Under the pieces are notes generated by a model. The model was given only the letters and a program-made list of their open reading frames with translations. It was not told the origin of the DNA and made no database searches. DNA of 64,000 nucleotides from positions 1 to 64,000 of the forward strand of contig CAWDTW010000079.1 of assembly GCA_963805295.1 (NCBI GenBank). Direction: 5' to 3'. The DNA is from Roseiarcus sp963805295. GTDB lineage: Bacteria; Pseudomonadota; Alphaproteobacteria; Rhizobiales; Beijerinckiaceae. Shown in pieces: positions 48,437 through 58,817 of the stretch (positions are counted from its first letter, which is position 1; the number at the start of each line of letters is the position of its first letter). The position numbers and the translations under genes were made by a program.

Positions 48437-49115
48437 CGCCGCCTCTTCCATCGCCACGAATGTCGAATAGCCGCGGTCTCCACCCCGAAATCGATCGGTT
48501 CGGTCAAACTCGACAATTCCGGTTCGAATTCAGGATATTCCAACCTGGGAAAACGGTGACGGGAAAACGGTGACGCATGCATATTTGTAAAATAGGGATC
48601 GACATCAGGACGATCGCTCGCAACGGGTAAATATGCAAGCGTCAACGCAATGCCCACCGGTTTGTCCGGGGCCTGTTTACCCCAGTGCGGCGCTGGGACG
48701 AGGCCAAGTTGCTCAAGCATCTTCAGACGGTCGAACATCAGATTAAACGACACATGCTTGCCGTCGCGAAAGCGGAGCACTTGGATGTAGTCCACTTCGA
48801 CGAAGCGACCAGTTGGTGGAATGTCCCCCATGGGACCGCGGAGAACGCCGTCTTGCGTTCCAGTGAATGTGCCCTCCTCGACTGCGGCATCGTCGATGAT
48901 GTGAACGGCTTGGACGAAAAATCGACATGTGCATCCGGGAAAGCGGCGAACCAGCTGCCAAAGAACGCGGCGCAGGGCTCCTTTCCCTCGCCGTGCGTCC
49001 CGCCCTGCGCCGTGAAGACGACATCGTCGGCAAGTACTTCCGCAAATCCGTCAATGTCATGGGAGTTGAAGGTGGCTGTCCCCTTTTCGAAGGCCTCGCG
49101 CGCGGTCATTGTCAT
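48433..49115 (-). pseudogene. SnoaL-like/ester cyclase family protein, frameshifted
   Basis: A strong AAGGAGG site precedes MTMTAREAFEKGTATFNSHD, then FAEVLADDVVFTAQGGTHGE and PCAAFFGSWFAAFPDAHVDF (NTF2-like fold). A one-base shift near 48905 moves to HIIDDAAVEEGTFTGTQDGV, GPMGDIPPTGRFVEVDYIQV and NLMFDRLKMLEQLGLVPAP. The frame then continues for about 70 residues beyond the usual family end, including LTLAYLPVASDRPDVDP, which recurs as a fragment at 54613. Small-molecule cyclase or isomerase; substrate unknown. Confidence 0.75.
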
Positions 49116-49178
49116 TTGATCCTCCTTCGGATCGTGCAGTCCGCGCCGAAGGGTCGCGCAGTGAACAATCCTTCGCTA

Positions 49179-50315
49179 GTGTTCCGTAACTAACGGAAGG
49201 ATTTCCGAGCGGCGCGCAATCGTGCAATTTGAGGGGGATGGAAAACGAATTATGCATCTGGTTGTCTGCCTGAGGATCGGGCGCGGCTGGAAGGCTGGGT
49301 GGCGGGCCGAAACACGCCGCAGAAGCTGGTTTGGCGGGCGCGGATCGTCTTGATGTGGGCGCAAGGGGCCGGCGTGAGGGAGACCGTTCGGGCGACCGGC
49401 AAGACCAAACGAACCGTCGATCGATGGCGTGAGCGCTATCTTGCGCGCGGCGCTGCGGGGCTCGAACGCGACGCCACTCGTCCTGGCCGCAAGCCGCCTT
49501 TGGACGCCGCGACGGTCGAGCGGGTCGTCAACAAGACGCTGCACGAGAAGCCGCCGGGCGGCACGCACGGGTCTCTGCGCAAGATGGCCAAGGCGGTCGG
49601 TCTCAGCCATTCGAGCGTGCAGCGCATCTGGGCGGCGCATGGGCTCAAGCCGCACCTGACGCGCAGCTTCAAGCTCTCGAGCGACCCCAAGTTTTGTGAG
49701 AAAGTTCAGGATATTGTCGGGCTTTACCTCGACCCGCCGGACAAGGCGCTGGTGCTTTCGGTCGACGAGAAGAGCCAAATCCAAGCGCTCGACCGCACCC
49801 AGCCGGGACTGCCGCTGAAGAAGGGCCGCGCCGGCACGATGACCCACGACTACAAGCGCCATGGGACGACGACCCTGTTCGCCGCGCTCGACGTCGCCAC
49901 CGGCAAGGTGATCGGCGAATGCATGCGCCGCCATCGCCATCAGGAGTTTCTGCGCTTTTTGCGCACCATCGACCGCAACACCGCGAAATTGCTCGATTTG
50001 CATCTGGTCGTCGACAACTACGCGACCCACAAGCACCCCAAGGTCAGGGCCTGGCTCAAGCGCCACCCCCGCTTTCACCTTCACTTCACCCCGACATCGG
50101 CCTCCTGGATCAATCTCGTCGAACGGTTCTTCGGCCTGATCACCGACGACGCCATTCGACGCGGCGTCTTCCACAGCGTCGCCGAACTCAACGCCGCCAT
50201 CGAAGCCTACCTTGAGCAACACAATGCCGCACCCAAGCCCTTCGTCTGGACCGCGCCAGCCGCCGACATCCTTGAGAAAGTCGCCCGTGGGCGACAAGCG
50301 TTAAAGTCGGTACAC
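49179..50315 (+). mobile_element. IS630-family insertion sequence, 1137 bp
   Basis: Ends GTGTTCCGTAACTAACG (left) and GTGTACCGACTTTAACG (right, reverse-complemented), flanked by TA dinucleotides at 49177-49178 and 50316-50317, the usual IS630 target. It lies between the SnoaL-like gene and the 3' end of the LAL regulator. Confidence 0.88.
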
Positions 50316-50318
50316 TAG
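49299..50318 (+). CDS. IS630-family transposase
   Basis: About 339 residues from a GTG; the frame is open upstream to PEDRARLEGWVAGRNTPQKL, but no ATG is in frame. Two helix-turn-helix units (GVRETVRATGKTKRTVDRWR; KAVGLSHSSVQRIWAAHGLK), then DDE core VLSVDEKSQIQALDRTQPGL, LHLVVDNYATHKHPKVRAWL and TSASWINLVERFFG (Glu). The stop TAG borrows the flanking target TA. Intact core, probably functional. Confidence 0.92.
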   Translation: MAGRNTPQKLVWRARIVLMWAQGAGVRETVRATGKTKRTVDRWRERYLARGAAGLERDATRPGRKPPLDAATVERVVNKTLHEKPPGGTHGSLRKMAKAVGLSHSSVQRIWAAHGLKPHLTRSFKLSSDPKFCEKVQDIVGLYLDPPDKALVLSVDEKSQIQALDRTQPGLPLKKGRAGTMTHDYKRHGTTTLFAALDVATGKVIGECMRRHRHQEFLRFLRTIDRNTAKLLDLHLVVDNYATHKHPKVRAWLKRHPRFHLHFTPTSASWINLVERFFGLITDDAIRRGVFHSVAELNAAIEAYLEQHNAAPKPFVWTAPAADILEKVARGRQALKSVH

Positions 50319-50391
50319 GGGGTTGGCGCCCTAGTTTTTTCTCCCCTCGAAGAATTTCGAGAGCTGGTGCCGCCGCTCGATGCCAAACTTA

Positions 50392-51719
50392 GGCGACGCC
50401 CAAAAATAGCCGATTCGGAATTTGCGATTTTACTGGCATCGGCTGTTTAGCGGATTCCCGAGTGCGAGGCGAGCGTCTATATCGTGATGATGATAGACAA
50501 ATTATCCCTGCGCGTCCGGTTTGACGCGCTTCGGCCTTCGCTGGACGAGCGACGCCGGCGGTTGAGCGCGGCGGCGGAGGCGAAGGCGGCGGGCTACGGC
50601 GGGATTGCGGCGGTCGCGCGCGCGACGAAGGTCGCCCGGAGCACGATTGGGCGCGGTCTGAAGGACTTGCGGAACCCCGGCTCCTTGACGGGAGAGGTGC
50701 GGCGCAAGGGCGGGGGCACTCCTCGGTTGACGGTCAAGGACCCGACGCTGTTGGAGGACTTGCAACGATTGCTCGAGCCGGCGACGATGGGCGACCCGAT
50801 GCGGCCGTTGCGATGGGTCTCCAAGAGCCACGACAAGCTGGCGACGGCGCTTCGCGCCATGGGTCACAAAGTGAGTTCCTCGACCATTCCCAAGCTGCTG
50901 GAGGAACTGAAATATTGTCGCCATTCCAACCGCAAGACCAAGGAAGCCGGCAAACATCCTGATCGCGACGCCCAGTTCGAATATATCAACGCGAAGGTCG
51001 AGGCGTTTCAGGCGGCCGGCGAACCCGTGATATCGATCGACGCGAAGAAGAAGGAATTGCTGGGCGAATTCAAGAACGGCGGTAGCGACTATGGGCCGCA
51101 GGGCGAACCGATCGAGGTCAACGCTCACGATTTCGAGGACAAGGAGTTGGGCAAGGTCGTCCCTTACGGGGTCTACGACATCGGCGCCAACCTCGGCTAT
51201 GTCAGCCTCGGAATCGACCACGACACCGGGGAGTTCGCCGTCAACGCCGTCCGATGCTGGCTCGATCAGATGGGTTGGAAGCTCTATCCCGGGATGAGGC
51301 GCCTGATGATCACGGCCGACGGCGGCGGCTCCAATGGTTCACGGCTGCGGCTCTGGAAGTTGGCCCTCCAACAACTCGCGGACGAAACCGGTCTGATCAT
51401 TCAGGTTTGCCACTATCCGCCAGGGACTTCGAAGTGGAACAAGATCGAGCATCGCATGTTCTGCCACATCACGCAGAACTGGCGCGCGACGCCACTCCTC
51501 AGCCTCCTCATCGTCATCGAACTGATCGCCAACACCACGACGAAAACCGGTCTCAAAATCCGCTGCGAACTCGATAGCAACACCTATCCAAAGGGCATCA
51601 AGGTCTCGGACGCGGAAATGGCGACCCTCAACATGACCCGAGACTCATTCCATCCAGAATGGAACTACAGCATCTCGCCGAGGTTTCACGAAATGAAGCA
51701 ATAGTTTTTGGGCATCGCC
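50392..51719 (+). mobile_element. ISAzo13-family insertion sequence, copy 3 (1328 bp)
   Basis: Same terminal repeats as copies 1, 2 and 4, with 3-bp duplication TTA at 50389-50391 and 51720-51722. Inserted in the last codons of the LAL regulator gene, opposite to its direction. Confidence 0.92.
50484..51704 (+). CDS. ISAzo13-family transposase, copy 3
   Basis: 406 residues, GTG start, intact. Same protein as copy 1, with the DDE segments PVISIDAKKKELLGEF, LMITADGGGSNGSR and GTSKWNKIEHRMF and the C-terminus SISPRFHEMKQ. Confidence 0.92.
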   Translation: MMMIDKLSLRVRFDALRPSLDERRRRLSAAAEAKAAGYGGIAAVARATKVARSTIGRGLKDLRNPGSLTGEVRRKGGGTPRLTVKDPTLLEDLQRLLEPATMGDPMRPLRWVSKSHDKLATALRAMGHKVSSSTIPKLLEELKYCRHSNRKTKEAGKHPDRDAQFEYINAKVEAFQAAGEPVISIDAKKKELLGEFKNGGSDYGPQGEPIEVNAHDFEDKELGKVVPYGVYDIGANLGYVSLGIDHDTGEFAVNAVRCWLDQMGWKLYPGMRRLMITADGGGSNGSRLRLWKLALQQLADETGLIIQVCHYPPGTSKWNKIEHRMFCHITQNWRATPLLSLLIVIELIANTTTKTGLKIRCELDSNTYPKGIKVSDAEMATLNMTRDSFHPEWNYSISPRFHEMKQ

Positions 51720-54612
51720 TTAGTGTATGCACGGGCGAGGTGACCCTCGATGGTTTTGAGCGTCACGTAGAGTTGGTAGGCGATTTCTCGGTTGGTCTGG
51801 CCCTCGGCCGCCAGCTGTATGACACGCAGCTCTCTGGGGCTTAACGCTTCCAAGCCCGTGCGCCACTCACGTCGTGGGCGCGCGCCGGTGGCTGTGAGTT
51901 CCTCGCGCACGCGTTCTGCCAGCGGTCGGGCGCCGCAGTGGGCGGCGAGGTCGAGAGCCTCGGCGAGTGGCTCGCGCGCGGAGGAACGGCAACCATCCCT
52001 TCGCAGTGCCGCCCCCAGCTCAGCCAACGAATGCGCCAGCTCGAGCAGTGCCGGCGAGTTCCGGAGGGAGGCCACCGAGTTGCTCAACAGCTCAAGCCCC
52101 ATGTTGCCGCCCTGCGAGTTCGGCGACACGCAGCGCGATCCCGCGAGCACGCGGCGCTCCGAACACCTTCACGTCGGCGAGCTCGGCCTGCGCCACATCG
52201 CGCGCGCGCTCGCGCTCCCCAAGGCGCAGCAGCGCCAGGGAGGCGCCGGCGCGGGCGTGCACATAACCAACGTCTCTAATTTCGGTGCCCCACATTTCGG
52301 GGCTAAACATCGCAGCACAAGCCTGGAAGTCGACCAGCGCCTCCGCGGGTCGGCCCTGGGCGAAGCCGGAGCCTTCCACGGGCGGCTGGGATCAAGACTG
52401 TGCCGACACCCGCCGTCCAGCCCTGTTGTGGCAGAAGCGAGAGCAGCGCCTCTGCCTCAACCAGCTCGCCCGCCTCGACCGCGACATCAGACAAAACAGT
52501 CACGGCGAACGCGAGCCCCGGTCGAAAATCACTCTCGCGCAGCACTTGTAGGGCGACCCGTGCGGCCGCATCGGCTTCCGGCAATGCCCCGAGGCGCAGT
52601 TTCAGCAAGCCGAGCGTAATGTAGGCGGCGACAAAGCCGCGTGCGCTGCCGGAACGCTGGACCTCAGCGACCATGGGCTCCATGCGGCCTCAACCGCGTG
52701 AAGCGCTCGGCCGCCACCAGACTCCACAGCAGCGCGGCGCGCGTGTCCCAATTCTGGGCCTGCCCCACTGCACCAGAGAGGGCCGACTCCAGAGGGAGAG
52801 CCGCCTCGTGCGCTGGCCGGCCGGCGAGGACCATCGCCATGCCCCGCGCAGCTAGGGCCTCAGTATGCGTGCCCGCAAACGAACGCGCGCTGTGGCGCTC
52901 CAGCACCGGCTTGACGCGGGACGCGCGACGGGCGTCGTGAAGACCGCAGACAACGAGCTCGCCCTCGAGTTCGAGCGGCGAGCCCCTCATCGATCTTGCC
53001 GAGGTCCGCCAGCGCCTGCTCGATGACGTCCACCGCGTCGACCCAACGGAATAGTGCTGCGTACGCTTCGGCGTACTCGAGCGCGATCTCGGCTTGTTCG
53101 CGCGGATCGGCGACCAGCCGCAGCACCTCTTGCAGGTGCACAAGCGCCGTCTCCCGCCCTGCACTCACCTCCGCCCGGGCTGTCCGCCTCAGGAGGTCGG
53201 TTCGCTGCGCGGCAGGGGGTGGTTCGGCCAATGCGCGGTTCAACAGGTCGGCCGCGGCTTTGGGCGCACCACTCTCGATCGCTTCGTGTGCTGCCTCAAG
53301 CAACCGGGCAAGCACCCACTCATCACCCGCGGGTCGCAGACTGGCGAGATGCGCTGCAATCTGTCCAGCGGAAGCCCTATCGGCGTACAGCAGATGGGCG
53401 GCGGAGCGATGGGCCGCATCTCGCTCGTCGCCCCCCAGCGACACTTCGAGGGCGTCGCGGACGACCGGTGTATAAACTTCGGAGGATCATCATCGGCCAG
53501 GACTTCCAAGCGAACTAAGCCTGCAGCCAGCCTCATCGCCTCATTCATTTCCGAGCCGGCGGTTGCCGCGGCGTGGCGCAGGTCGCAACCGTCCCCAAGG
53601 ACAGCGAGCGCTTGCGCGAGACGGAGCGCGGAAGGATCGAGGTTGCCGGACGCCAGAGTTCACCCGGCGGCCGATCCCCTCAAGACCGCCAATAAGCAGC
53701 GCCGCCGGATCGATATCGGCCATAGGACGGTCGTTGAACTCGACCGCCCGCAGCAGCTCGGTTAGGTACAGCGGGTTGCCGCCACTGGCGGTCCATAGTG
53801 CATCGCACAGTCCATCGCTGGATTTGGCCGCCCATTGTGGTTAAGAAAAGCGCGCTAACGCCGTGCCTGCTCAACAACGCCGGACGCAGGATCATTGGCG
53901 CTTCTGCGCGCAGCGCCAACAGCGACGCGCCCGCAGAAGCCGGGTCACAGGGCCGAAGCGCAGCGAGCAGCACCACCGTCAGCCCCTCTATGCGCCGAGC
54001 GAGGTAGGTCAACCAGCGCAACGCGGCTATCTGCTGACCGACTGCGCGTCATCAACAGCAAGCAGCAGCGGTCGAGCGGCGGATAGGTTAGCGGTCAGCC
54101 AGTACAGCCCGTGCAAAACGGCGAGGAATGTGTCACCGGCCCACGCTTGGACGGAGTTTCCGAGGAGCAGCGGCCCCTGCTGCAGCGGCGGGCCCTAAAA
54201 GCAATGACGCGCGCTCTTCCGCTGCGGCGTTCGCGAGTTGCCGCTCGAACAGCCGCCGCGCCACGCCAAAAGCGAAGTCCGCCTCAAGTTCAGACCCGCT
54301 GGCACTCAAGACGTGGTAGTCAAGCTCTTGCGCGCATCGACAGGCCGCGTGAACGAGCGAAACTCTTGCCTAAACTGACCCCAGCCTCGATCGCAATGAC
54401 GCCATTGCGGCGATCTAGCAGCTCCGCAACCGCCGTGGAGCTGGTGCTCGCGCTCGACTAGCTCCTTCACGGCAACAGCCTTGAGCTGACTTCAGAAAGG
54501 CGGCTCTATGCCGCAGTCTGACGAGTAGATTATCGACGGATTTGTTGGCTTTGTCATGCCCGGACGACGCCCGCCGATCAAGGACTATTTTCGGCGTTAC
54601 GCTGTGGAAAAA

Positions 54613-54675
54613 GGGGGCGATCGATATCAGGACAATCGCTCGTAACGGGCAAACATGCAAGTGACACCGTAATAC
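54613..54675 (-). pseudogene. Fragment similar to the C-terminal extension of the SnoaL-like gene
   Basis: The reading GITVSLACLPVTSDCPDIDR parallels GIALTLAYLPVASDRPDVDP in the SnoaL-like gene at 48596-48653, with about 80 percent nucleotide identity over about 58 bases. It appears to be the tail of a second, deleted paralogue, on the other side of the LAL regulator. Confidence 0.5.
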
Positions 54676-55262
54676 CCCCTTAATAGCAAATGCCTCGCGC
54701 GGGGTACCTCTTCCTGATGTTGTCGCGAACATTTCGAGAACATTGACTTCCGGGAAATCGAATTCGGCGTTATCATGGTCCCAATGGACGCGATCGACAT
54801 CGACAATTCGCGGACAGAGGCCGACCCCTTCGGAAAGGCTCGATCGAGGGCCTATGCCGTGGCCGTCCCCGGACTTGATCCGGGTTTGCCCCGGCCATCC
54901 AGGCGGCCTTTGCCCGGGGAGAGGCGCAGCGAAAGCGTCTTTTGCCGGAAATCGGGGATAACACCTTGAAAAGGCTCATTTCGTGGAAAGAAATCAATTT
55001 GGATTTCCTTCAGCATGGCTTGGAATTCCTTCAGCCTGGCTCCTTCCCTGCGGCTGAGAGGTCGCCCGCGCGCCTGGCCTTGCGGCCCCGGGGCCTGGCG
55101 CCCGGAAATGGCGCCGCAAGCCCTTGCAATCGCTCGAAACGCGCCCGGATTTAGCGGGCCTCGCCGTGAAGGGAAGGCCGCGATCGGCGAGCCGCCCGTC
55201 ACCGCCCCATGCAGGCGTCGGCCATTCGCTCCAGTTCGCTCCGCGCTCGCGGTCGAGCTGTC
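54676..55262. other. Intergenic region without a supported gene
   Basis: 587 bp. It contains a CCCGGACTTGATCCGGG palindrome at about 54868-54884, of a type common in alphaproteobacterial intergenic DNA. A short open frame MVPMDAIDIDNSRTEADPFG from 54775 resembles nothing I recognise. Confidence 0.45.
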
Positions 55263-56165
55263 CTAGCCGTTCGGCTTCGCCGGAGCGCTCGATAGTGTCG
55301 GCGACGCATTGGCAGGCGCCTTCGCACTCGTCGGCCGCCCGCCCCGCCGCGCAGGTCCGCTGGCAGGCCGCGAGAAAGCCGCTGAAGTCGGGCTTCGGCG
55401 GCGGGAGGGTCGCGAACAGGCCTGAGGCGGCGGCCGCCAGACGAGGCGGAAAAGGATCGGCTGGTGGACGAGATAGATCACGAGGCTGTGCCGGCCGGCG
55501 AAAGCAGAACGCGCGAGGGCGCCGGACTTCGCCCGCCAGCGGCCCGGCGAGGTCAGCCGCTCCATGACGCCGGGCAGCCGCGCGAGCCCGAGGCCAACGA
55601 GAACCACGCCGGCCCAGGGCAGCAGCGGGCGCCAGTCGACCGTGTTCGGCAACGCGTCCCCGAGCCCGAGCCAGAGCAGCGCCGGCGGGTCGAACAGCTC
55701 GAATGGACGAAGAGGGGAGAACGATCGCGCGGCCCCGGCGACGAGGCTCACTGAGGCGGGCGCTTCGACCAAGGGCAGGGCGAAAGGCTCGCGGCGGCGA
55801 TGCAGTGGAGGATGCCGAACCAGATCGCCTCGCCAGGAGCGAAGACGAAGCTCGCCGCGGTCACCAGCGCCGCCGCGCCCGCGACGATCGCGAGCCGCCG
55901 CCAGAAGGCGGGCAGGTTCAAGCCTGTCGCGATGGGCCAGCGCCAGCGAGACGCCGACCAGCGCCAGAAAAGCGCTCGCCACGGCATGCGAGAGAAGGCG
56001 CATCGGCGGCGAGAACGGCAGCATCGGCGACACGAGCCGAAAGTCGGCCAGATCCCAGCTCAGGTGAGAAAGCCATGCCGATGAGCGCGGCGCCGCGGGC
56101 CCAATCGACCGCATCGACGCGGCCGCCCCCTTTGCGATCCGTCGGCCAGCGCCGTCGGCGCTCAC
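55263..56165 (-). pseudogene. DUF1624/heparan-alpha-glucosaminide N-acetyltransferase-like membrane protein, frameshifted
   Basis: A GTG at 56165 overlaps the dapF stop. Pieces in three frames assemble to RVDAVDWARGAALIGMA, HLSWDLADFRLVSPMLPFSP, MRLLSHAVASAFLALVGVSL, RLAIVAGAAALVTAASFVFA, IWFGILHCIAAASL, LPWAGVVLVGLGLARLPGVM and FAGRHSLVIYLVHQPILFRL. These are the D-x-x-RG start, internal histidine and RHSLxIYLxHQP ending of DUF1624 membrane acyltransferases. Roughly four indels separate them. It forms the end of a DciA-dapF-acyltransferase unit. Confidence 0.72.
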
Positions 56166-57040
56166 AACGCGGCTTCGAACAGCGCGTCGTCGAGCACGAA
56201 TTCGCCTTCGAATCGACCGGGCCCGTCATCAGCACATGGTCGTCCGCGGCGCGCCATTCGATGGCGAGCTCGCCGCCCGGCAGGCGCACCGTGCCTTTGC
56301 GCTCCATGAGACCGAGACGCGCTGCGGAGACGAGGGTCGCGCAGGCGGCCGAGCCGCAGGCGAGCGTCAGCCCGACGCCGCGCTCCCAGACACGCGCCGT
56401 CACCTCGTCGCGCGCGTTGATCCCGGCGAAGGTGACATTGGCCTTCTCGGGAAACATCGGATGGACTTCGATCCTCGCGCCCCATCCTGCGGCGTCGACG
56501 CTTCGAGGTCGGGGACGAAGAAGACCGCATGCGGATTGCCCATGTTGACCGTCGGGCGGGGCCGAGCGCCGCGAGCGGATCGCCATCCGGCCAGGCGAGG
56601 CTCACCCGCCGCGTGTCCTCGACCGCGCGAGCCAGCGGAATGTCGCGCCATCCGAGCCGCGGCGCGCCCATGTCGACCCGATAGGACCAGGGCCCGAGCC
56701 GCTCGCAGGCGATGACCCCCGCCTCCGTCTCGACCTCGAGCGCGTCGGCGCCGAGCTCTCGGCTGAGCCGGTCGGCGACGCAGCGCGTCCCGTTGCCGCA
56801 GGCGCCGGCGAGCGTGCCGTCATTGTTGTAGATCCGGGACATAGGCCGCCGTTCCCGGCGTCGCGGGTCGGTGAGCACCATCATCTGATCGTAGTCGAGC
56901 CGAGGGTCGCGATGGATGGCGCGCGCGTCCTGCGGGCTCGGCGTAACGGCGGAGCCGCGCAGGTCGAGCACCAGGATCTTGTTGCCGGCCCCGTTCATGC
57001 GCGTGATCGTCCGCCCGGCCAGCGGATGGCGGAAGCTCAA
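56162..57040 (-). pseudogene. dapF: Diaminopimelate epimerase, two frameshifts
   Basis: A TTG at 57040, 4 bp after the preceding stop, gives SFRHPLAGRTITRMNGAGNK; an ATG in MNGAGNKI is the alternative. Both catalytic cysteines are present: GACGNGTRCVADRLSRELG and LACGSAACATLVSAARLGL. Frame changes lie near 56560 and 56500; the middle piece reads RPTVNMGNPHAVFFVPDLEA. DapF converts LL- to meso-diaminopimelate for lysine and peptidoglycan and is normally essential. Without another copy elsewhere, the indels are more likely sequence errors than real mutations. Confidence 0.85.
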
Positions 57041-57044
57041 GTCG

Positions 57045-57575
57045 TCAGTCTCCCTTCGGACGCCGCGCGGCCGCGTCCCGGCGCGCCGACCGGTCGATCG
57101 CCCGCGCGCCAAGCCGCGTCAAGGCCTCGCGCAGGTCCTCGTTCTCGATCGAGGCGGCGGCGCTCTCGCTTCGGCCTGAGCCTCGACGCTCGGAGCGGGC
57201 GGAGCCGGCGCTTAGGTTTCAGCGGCGGCAGCGGTCCCTGACGGAACGCGATCTTCTCGACGCAGCGCCAGCCGAGATGGGCATTGACCCTGGCGAGGAT
57301 GATGGCCGCATTGTGCTGCGCCTCGAGCGCAAAGGCGCCGTCGACCCTCAGCACCAGCGTCGCCGGCGCGATCGGCGCCTCGGGATCGCGCTTGGCGGCC
57401 CGCGGCGGCCATTGCAGCTGGATCGGCCGGGCGTAGCGCGCGACGCTCTCGCCGACGATCGCCGGCCAATCGGCGATCAGACTGGCTTCGCCAGGCCGCG
57501 CGCCGCGAGCGCCTCCTCGAGGATCTCGGGCATGAATTCGGCAAGCGCCTTGGCGCCGCGGCGGAAAGGCTTCAT
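57045..57575 (-). pseudogene. DUF721/DciA-like protein, frameshifted
   Basis: Starts MKPFRRGAKALAEFMPEILE and EALAARGLA, then shifts near 57480 into SLIADWPAIVGESVARYARP, IQLQWPPRAAKRDPEA, LVLRVDGAFALEAQHNAAII and GWRCVEKIAFRQGPLPPLKP. After another shift it ends ENEDLREALTRLGARAIDRS...RRPKGD at 57045. The DWPxIVG and L.....SA-type pattern is that of DUF721, related to the helicase loader DciA. Codirectional with dapF, 4 bp apart, and divergent from mutY. Confidence 0.78.
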
Positions 57576-57628
57576 GGTCGCGCCCGCAGGTGGGAGTTGA
57601 TCGCATGAGCGCAATGTAGGCCCGCTGA

Positions 57629-58671
57629 GCTCGAGGCAAAGCGAAACGAGATCGTCGCGCGGACGCTCGATGGTGGGATCGCAATCGCCGCGAACTCGCC
57701 TGGCGCGCGGGCCCGGGGGAGACGCCCGATCCTTACCGTGTCTGGCTCTCGGAAGTGCTGCTGCAGCAGACGACCGCCCAGGCGGCGACGCCTTACTTTC
57801 AAACCTTCGTGCAAAAATGGCCGACGGTCGAGGATCTGGCCGCCGCTTCGGGCGAGGCGGTGATCGCCGCGTTCGCAGGCCTCGGCTATTATTCGCGCGC
57901 GCGCAACCTGCACGCCTGCGCCAAGGAGATCGCGCGGCGCGGCGGGCGATTTCCGAGCACGGAGGCCGAGCTGCGCGCCCTGCCGGGCGTCGGCGAATAC
58001 ACCGCCGCCGCGATCGCCGCGATCGCCTTCGGCCGCCAGGCGGTGCCGGTCGACGGCAACATCGCGCGCATCCTGGCGCGCCTCCTCGCGCTCGAACAGC
58101 CGATCGGCGAGGCGAAAAAGGACATTGCCGCCGCGGCGCGCGCGCTGGCGCCGACCCGGCGCCCCGGCGATTTCGCCCAGGCGCTGATGGATATCGGCGC
58201 GACGATCTGCCGGCCGCGCAATCCCGATGCGCGGCCTGTCCGCTGAGCCAGGATTGCGCCGCCCGGCAGTCCGGGGCCCCGAAGGCCTTCCCACGCCGCG
58301 CCGCCGCCAAGCCAAAGCCACGCCGCGCGGGCGCCGTCTTTTTCGCGCGCGGACGGACGGCGCCTTCCTCGCCCGCCGCCGCCCGCCGCACGGCCTGCTC
58401 GCCTCGACCGTCGAACTCCCGGGCACAGCCTGGACCGCGGGGCGCCGGGCCAAGACTCGGCGGACGCCCCGGTCACGGCGCGCTGGCGCCGGCTGCCGGC
58501 GCGGTCGAGCAGGTCTTCACCCATTTCGCCTTGGAGCTGACGGTGATGCCGCCGCCTTCGACGGCGGAGCGCCCGAAGGGTATTTCTGGGTCGCGCCCGG
58601 AAGCGGTCGGCGACGCCGGGTTGTCGAACGTCATGCGCAAGGCGGTCGCACACGCGATCGAAGCGATCTGA
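57629..58671 (+). pseudogene. mutY: Adenine DNA glycosylase MutY, frameshifted
   Basis: The reading RWWDRNRRELAWRAGPGETP and DPYRVWLSEVLLQQTTAQAA starts without an in-frame ATG. The helix-hairpin-helix LPGVGEYTAAAIAAIAFG and VPVDGNIARILARLLA with the catalytic Asp are intact. The [4Fe-4S] ligands C-x6-C-x2-C-x5-C (ICRPRNPRCAACPLSQDC) appear only when a frameshift near 58225 is corrected. The NUDIX-like C-terminal domain is scattered over two frames (LLASTVELPGTAW; FTHFALELTV; GDAGLSNVMRKAVAHAIEAI). MutY removes A opposite 8-oxoG. Several indels. Confidence 0.83.
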
Positions 58672-58817
58672 CCTGCCGCCCTTCGGGCGTCGCATAAATC
58701 CGCAGGCTTTTGCTGTGATGCTGAAGGTTCGTTCCCGGCTGAGGGCGTGTCAAATTCTCTTGAAACTGCAAATCGACAGCCGATAGGCTCATTCAGGCCT
58801 CAACCAACGGAGGAACT

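Larger units (their letters stand above)
50331..54470 (-). pseudogene. Large ATP-binding LuxR-type (LAL) transcriptional regulator, multiply frameshifted and split by ISAzo13 copy 3
   Basis: From a GTG near 54470 the pieces read ELVEREHQL, a degenerate P-loop IEAGVSLGKSFA, SGSELEADFAFGVARRLFER, AAHLLYADRASAGQIAAHLA with TPR-like helices, and the LuxR helix-turn-helix LSPRELRVIQLAAEGQTNRE followed by IAYQLYVTLKTIEGHLARAY. Beyond the ISAzo13 insertion the native end TKFGIERRHQLSKFFEGRKN and its TAG at 50331 are recovered. At least eight frame changes scatter the pieces. LAL regulators activate genes after ligand and ATP binding; this one is dead. Confidence 0.75.

Noticed and set aside
57477..58391. 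Long minus-strand frame opposite mutY
   Set aside because: Only its last 34 residues (the DciA-like N-terminus) have family resemblance; the rest is antisense to mutY.
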